From NCBI GenBank assembly GCA_046538345.1, contig JBKHJB010000019.1, positions 1-20,767 of the forward strand: a stretch of DNA of 20,767 bases. Reading direction: 5' to 3'. The notes beneath the pieces are model-generated. The model had not been told where the DNA came from. It made no database searches and worked only from the letters and a program-made list of their open reading frames with translations. Positions 16,824 to 20,767 of this stretch are shown piece by piece (the first letter of the stretch is position 1; each line of letters begins with the position of its first letter). A program made the position numbers and the translations under genes. The stretch is from PUND01 sp046538345 (lineage in GTDB: Bacteria > Planctomycetota > Phycisphaerae > SM23-33).

Positions 16824-17321
16824 ATGGCGGTTCACCTCAGGACGTGGACAAGGCGGGTTCTGCTGGCGTTTGTGTTTGTAACCATCGGCTTCGGGTTGGG
16901 GCGACACACCGCGGAACGCTCGCAGACCGGCGCCGACGAATCGGCAAAAGCGGCAACACAGCCGAGCGCCGGCGAAGACAAGGTGATCGTCTACTCCGCC
17001 CATATGACGTTTCGCTGCTGGGAATGTAACCAGATCGAATTCCTGACCAAAGAACTGCTGGAAAAGGATTTTTCCGAGCAGATGGAAGCGGGGCTGATCG
17101 AGTATCGCTCGGTGGACTATATGAAGGATGCCGACTTCGCTGGCCGCTACGACATCGCCTCCAGTACGGTTGTTCTGGCAAGGTTCGAGGACGGTCGGGA
17201 GGTCGGCTTCGAACGCCTCGATGAGGTCTGGACCAAAGCTCGTAACAAAGAGGAGTTCCTCTCCTACGTCCGGGGCGAGCTGCAGGCCCAATTGGAGCAA
17301 CTGGCTAGGGAGGATTCCTGA
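16824..17321 (+). CDS. arsF: ArsF-like thioredoxin-fold protein, exported
   Basis: A 165-residue protein with an N-terminal signal or anchor helix (about 12-26) followed by a thioredoxin-like domain: VIVYSAHMTFRCWECNQIE with C65-WE-C68, then IASSTVVLARFEDGREV. This matches the family annotated as ArsF, a nitrophenyl nitroreductase subunit that, with ArsE, reduces the nitro group of compounds such as nitarsone so the amine can be exported by ArsG (known for Shewanella, from memory). The domain looks like a redox protein and lacks any flavin-nitroreductase motif, so catalysis may need a partner. The gene starts 2 nt after the lipoprotein and its TGA overlaps the arsG ATG. An alternative reading is a generic periplasmic disulfide carrier for the next protein. 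Confidence 0.8.
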   Translation: MAVHLRTWTRRVLLAFVFVTIGFGLGRHTAERSQTGADESAKAATQPSAGEDKVIVYSAHMTFRCWECNQIEFLTKELLEKDFSEQMEAGLIEYRSVDYMKDADFAGRYDIASSTVVLARFEDGREVGFERLDEVWTKARNKEEFLSYVRGELQAQLEQLAREDS

Positions 17322-18013
17322 TGACATGGTTCGCCGTAGCAACCGCTGTTTGGCTGGGGATCCTTACCTCGATCAGTCCGTGTCCGCTGGCGAGCAACAT
17401 CGCGGCGATTTCCTTCATCGGGCGAAAGGTCGGCTCCACGCGGGCGGTAATGTTCAGTGGGCTGCTCTACACCATAGGCCGAACCGTCGCCTACCTGGCG
17501 CTGGGTGTGCTCATAATGGCCGGGATGATGGCCGCCGGCGAGATCGCCCGATTCCTCCAGCGATACCTCAACCAGATACTGGGTCCTGTGCTGATTCTGG
17601 TGGGAATGCTGCTGCTGGGTCTGCTGAACGTCACGGCGTCTTTCAATCTCGCCGGGGCGCGCCTTCAGAAGCGAGCAGGTCGGGGTCGCGCGTGGTGGGC
17701 TTTATTGCTGGGTATACTCTTTGCTTTGTCTTTCTGCCCGGTATCCGCGGGGCTGTTCTTCGGCGGGCTGATACCGCTTTCGACGTCCAGCCAGTCGCGT
17801 TTCTTCCTGCCGACGCTCTACGGCGTGGGGACCGCCCTGCCCGTCATCGTGTTCGCATTCCTGATGGCGTTCGCCTCGCAGCACGTCGGAAGGGCGTTCA
17901 ACCGCCTCACCCAGATCGAACGATGGGTCCGCACAGCCACCGGCGTGATATTCATTCTCGCCGGCATCTACTACTGCCTGACGTACGTTTATGGGCTGTC
18001 GCTGGTGTCGTAA
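17321..18013 (+). CDS. arsG: ArsG-family / CcdA-like membrane protein
   Basis: A 230-residue inner-membrane protein with about six helices. It has the CcdA/DsbD layout: SISPCPLASN with C21 in helix 1 and SFCPVSAGLFFGG with C139 in helix 4, the pair that in CcdA and DsbD passes electrons across the membrane. ArsG relatives are described as efflux permeases for aromatic aminoarsenicals. The two roles are not mutually exclusive on sequence alone. The ATG overlaps the arsF stop (ATGA) and has GGAGG 7 nt upstream, so the two are translationally coupled. Several exported CxxC proteins precede it, making a thiol relay plausible. It is the last gene of unit 1; no clear terminator follows in the 220-bp gap. 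Confidence 0.85.
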   Translation: MTWFAVATAVWLGILTSISPCPLASNIAAISFIGRKVGSTRAVMFSGLLYTIGRTVAYLALGVLIMAGMMAAGEIARFLQRYLNQILGPVLILVGMLLLGLLNVTASFNLAGARLQKRAGRGRAWWALLLGILFALSFCPVSAGLFFGGLIPLSTSSQSRFFLPTLYGVGTALPVIVFAFLMAFASQHVGRAFNRLTQIERWVRTATGVIFILAGIYYCLTYVYGLSLVS

Positions 18014-18173
18014 GCCCGACCGGCTGCGATTTGCCTTCGGCGAGCCACTGACTCCGGGGACCGACAAATCCGTACATCGCTAAGCTTCCCTGCTCCCCGC
18101 GGCGTGTGTCGTTTCCGCGGATACGCCCAGGCGGAGATGCCTCAACTGGCACCCCACAAAGCGGGATTGTCTC

Positions 18174-18202
18174 TTGATCGCGGCTCCGTGGTGGCGTATA
18201 AT
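18174..18202 (+). promoter_or_regulatory. Sigma70 promoter of ars unit 2
   Basis: TTGATC at 18174-18179 and a consensus TATAAT at 18197-18202 are separated by exactly 17 bp. The expected start of transcription is near 18209-18210, about 24 nt before the arsR2 ATG. Confidence 0.75.
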
Positions 18203-18217
18203 TCGATACATGGCGAA
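18202..18217. promoter_or_regulatory. Candidate ArsR2 operator, TTCG-N8-CGAA
   Basis: TTCG at 18202-18205 and CGAA at 18214-18217 form an inverted repeat spanning the expected transcription start, placed like the palindrome in unit 1 but differing in sequence. The right part, ATGGCGAA (18210-18217), recurs identically at 20492-20499 at the same distance from a TATAGT element. Binding by ArsR2 is inferred. Confidence 0.4.
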
Positions 18218-18233
18218 GTGACGGAGAAATCGG

Positions 18234-18611
18234 ATGCGTGAATTTCTGAACATTACGAAGGCGCTTTCCGACGAAAATCGCATTCGCGCGATGATGGCGC
18301 TGGCTGGCGGCGAGCTGTGCGTCTGCCAGCTCATCGAACTGCTGGAGTTGGCCCCCTCGACGGTCTCCAAGCACATGTCGATCCTGCACCAGGCCGGGCT
18401 GGTCGAGACCCGCAAGGACGGCAGGTGGATCTACTACCGCCCGAGCGACGCGCCGCGGACAACGCCCGCAGGAGCAATGCTGGCGACGGCCCAAAAATGC
18501 CTCGCCGACGACGCCACGATTCGTGAAGACGCCCGCCGTCTCAAGCGAATCCGAAAAATCAGCCGCGACGCGCTCTGTGTTCACTACCACGACACGAAAG
18601 GTACGAAATGA
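18234..18611 (+). CDS. arsR: ArsR/SmtB-family arsenic-responsive repressor 2
   Basis: A 125-residue winged-helix repressor with the sensing motif ELCVCQL (C29, C31), the recognition helix LAPSTVSKHMSILHQAGLV (39-57) and the wing ETRKDGRWIYYRP. It resembles the thioredoxin-ArsC-linked ArsR group more than repressor 1, with which it shares the CVC core but little else. The C-terminal region is basic (EDARRLKRIRKISRD) with one further Cys. The start has GGAG 8 nt upstream. Its stop overlaps the arsC start as ATGA, so repressor and reductase are coupled. As(III) should relieve its repression of unit 2. Confidence 0.92.
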   Translation: MREFLNITKALSDENRIRAMMALAGGELCVCQLIELLELAPSTVSKHMSILHQAGLVETRKDGRWIYYRPSDAPRTTPAGAMLATAQKCLADDATIREDARRLKRIRKISRDALCVHYHDTKGTK

Positions 18612-19063
18612 GCGATAGGAAAACCAGAGTCCTGTTCCTGTGCACGGGCAATTCCTGCCGGTCCCAGATGGCGGAGGGCTGGGCGAGACACCTCAAGGCA
18701 GACTCAATCGAGCCGTACTCCGCCGGTATCGAGACGCACGGGCTGAACCCCAACGCCGTCAAAGTGATGGCCGAAGCGGGCGTGGATATCTCCGGCCACC
18801 GGTCCAAGAACGTTGCGGACCTCATGGACGTGCCGTTCGACTACGTCGTGACCGTCTGCGGGCACGCCAACGAGACCTGTCCGATGTTCCCCGGAGACGC
18901 GAAGATCGTTCACGTCGGCTTCGACGACCCGCCGAAGCTCGCCGAAAGCGCTGGCAGCGAAGAGGAAGCCCTGGACTGCTACCGCCGCGTGCGGGACGAG
19001 ATTCGCGCGTTCGTGGAGACACTGCCCGAGGCGCTGACACAATCAGAGTGCGGAGGTTGCTGA
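18608..19063 (+). CDS. arsC: Arsenate reductase, thioredoxin-coupled type
   Basis: A 151-residue low-molecular-weight-phosphatase-fold arsenate reductase. The P-loop is CTGNSCR (C12 to R18), with C12 the nucleophile that attacks arsenate; C84 and C91 in VTVCGHANETCP are the redox pair that resolves the intermediate into a disulfide recycled by thioredoxin; D-D-P-P in VGFDDPPKL supplies the general acid. This is the Bacillus/Staphylococcus ArsC pattern, not the glutaredoxin-dependent E. coli one. It reduces As(V) to As(III) in the cytoplasm for export by ACR3. C-terminal ECGGC adds an unusual extra Cys pair. Coupled at both ends: ATGA with arsR2 and TGATG with the Cys-rich gene. Confidence 0.95.
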   Translation: MSDRKTRVLFLCTGNSCRSQMAEGWARHLKADSIEPYSAGIETHGLNPNAVKVMAEAGVDISGHRSKNVADLMDVPFDYVVTVCGHANETCPMFPGDAKIVHVGFDDPPKLAESAGSEEEALDCYRRVRDEIRAFVETLPEALTQSECGGC

Positions 19064-19338
19064 TGGGCCTGTCGCGCGAGAACGTCTCCGATCTCCTCCA
19101 ACAGCTTCGCGGGGCGATGCGCCACCGGGCCTGTTGGACGTGCGACTGCTTCCAGGGCTTTTTGCGCCAATTGGAGATGGACGCCGACGAAGATGTCTCC
19201 GACCTGATGGATCCGCTGAAGGTTTCCGCCGACGAGGTGCACGGCTGCCTCGGCTGCGACCCCTGCCCGCCGGGCGAGGTCTATACCGAATACCTGCGGA
19301 AGTGCGCCCGTTGTGGAAACAACCAGGAGCACCGTTGA
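19063..19338 (+). CDS. 91-aa eight-cysteine protein between arsC and acr3
   Basis: A short soluble protein, MGLSRENVSDLLQQLRGAMR onward, with three cysteine groups: C24-WT-C27-D-C29, C62-LG-C65-DP-C68 and C81-AR-C84. The TGATG overlap with the arsC stop and a strong GGAGG 7 nt upstream make this start secure. Residues 30-55 (FQGFLRQLEMDADEDVSDLM) form a helix-like linker. No signal or membrane helix. I know of no functional name, although I recall similar short proteins beside ACR3 genes elsewhere. Eight clustered thiols suggest binding of As(III), zinc or an Fe-S cluster, perhaps handing arsenite from ArsC to the pump; this is inference. The ACR3 ATG follows 1 nt after its stop. Confidence 0.85.
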   Translation: MGLSRENVSDLLQQLRGAMRHRACWTCDCFQGFLRQLEMDADEDVSDLMDPLKVSADEVHGCLGCDPCPPGEVYTEYLRKCARCGNNQEHR

Positions 19339-19339
19339 C

Positions 19340-20452
<1,113 letters not shown>

Positions 20453-20478
20453 TTCGGCTATCGCCATCTCCGCGCGCC

Positions 20479-20499
20479 TATAGTAAAGCGTATGGCGAA
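20479..20499 (+). promoter_or_regulatory. Candidate -10 and start-site motif before the dismutase
   Basis: TATAGT at 20479-20484 is followed after 7 bp by ATGGCGAA (20492-20499), the same arrangement as at arsR2. No good -35 is present at 17 bp. TCGCCAT at 20461-20467 and ATGGCGA at 20492-20498 are inverted copies flanking the -10. Confidence 0.35.
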
Positions 20500-20535
20500 A
20501 GCTCAACTCGCGGTTTTTCCGGGAAAGGAGCGGAC

Positions 20536-20767
20536 ATGGACTCGGTACTATCTCGACGGGACGTAATGAAGCTCGCCGGCGCCGCTACGGTGGCGGCAGC
20601 GACCGTAAGATTATCCGGCGACCAGCACGCCTCGACTGTTAAGCATGGTTCTCTTACGGTTCCCGGCGCTTTCTCAGACGGAAAGTACACATTGCCGGAT
20701 CTGCCCTACTCTTACGACGCGCTGGCGCCGCTGCACGACGAGCGCATGCTGCGGATCCACCACACAC
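20536..20767 (+). CDS. Fe/Mn superoxide dismutase, Tat-exported, 5' part
   Basis: The first 77 codons of a gene running off the window. The ATG has AGGAG 5-6 nt upstream. Residues 6-15 (SRRDVMKLAG) form a twin-arginine signal followed by an Ala-rich stretch; the mature start YTLPDLPYSYDALAPLHDE ... LRIHHT is the N-terminus of Fe/Mn superoxide dismutase, with the first metal-ligand His in the final HHT. It should convert superoxide to H2O2 and O2 in the periplasm, folded with metal before export. Metal choice lies in the missing part. It sits 83 bp after acr3 and shares a start-site motif with unit 2, so co-regulation with arsenic stress is possible. Confidence 0.9.
   Translation, partial: MDSVLSRRDVMKLAGAATVAAATVRLSGDQHASTVKHGSLTVPGAFSDGKYTLPDLPYSYDALAPLHDERMLRIHHT

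Noticed and set aside
18014..18173. Rho-independent terminator after arsG
   Set aside because: CCGCGG recurs near 18100-18120, but there is no T-run after any stem.

Overview
The window is GC-rich bacterial DNA. It probably comes from Planctomycetota or a similar environmental lineage. That placement is an inference from gene content: a GH2 glycosidase, a beta-helix protein with an FnIII tail, a small Cys protein of the CPRLGHEV type, and a heptamer-repeat intergenic region. There is no rRNA or other phylogenetic marker beyond mutS. I see no tRNA, rRNA, CRISPR array, transposase or integrase.

Layout. (1) 1-543, minus strand: the 5' end of a fibronectin-III secreted protein whose reading frame is broken. 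(2) 1151-2890, plus: a cytoplasmic GH2 beta-glucuronidase-like enzyme behind a good sigma70-type promoter. (3) 2917-2993: eleven tandem 7-bp units abutting the start of a ferric-reductase-like flavocytochrome (2998-4335). (4) 4393-9509, minus: an unknown four-helix membrane protein, then mutS, a YkgJ-type Cys-cluster protein and a small Cys protein. (5) 9674-11779, plus: an exported beta-helix/FnIII protein. (6) 11913-20452, plus: a dense arsenic/thiol-redox island. (7) 20536 to the end, plus: the start of a Tat-exported Fe/Mn superoxide dismutase.

The island has two ArsR-headed units. Unit 1 (11986-18013) encodes ArsR, an ArsP-family permease, a DGC-domain protein, a 77-aa CPKC redox protein, a Cys-rich small membrane protein, a possible 34-aa peptide, a membrane-anchored thioredoxin, a lipoprotein fusing a SurA-N-like region to a thioredoxin, an ArsF-like thioredoxin-fold protein and an ArsG/CcdA-like membrane protein. 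Unit 2 (18234-20452) encodes a second ArsR, thioredoxin-type ArsC, an unnamed 91-aa protein with eight cysteines, and ACR3. Many junctions overlap as GTGA, ATGA or TGATG, which implies translational coupling.

Reading the parts together (inference): unit 2 is a classical arsenate reduction and arsenite efflux module. Unit 1 looks like an envelope thiol-redox system with two permeases, possibly for organic arsenicals in the manner of ArsEFG, with a CcdA-like protein able to pass electrons outward to the exported thioredoxins. The least described parts are the 91-aa Cys protein, the SurA-N/Trx lipoprotein and the small Cys membrane protein. Promoter architecture is unusually legible: a perfect 16-bp palindrome sits directly after the arsR1 -10, and an identical 8-mer lies 7 bp after the -10 of both arsR2 and the dismutase.
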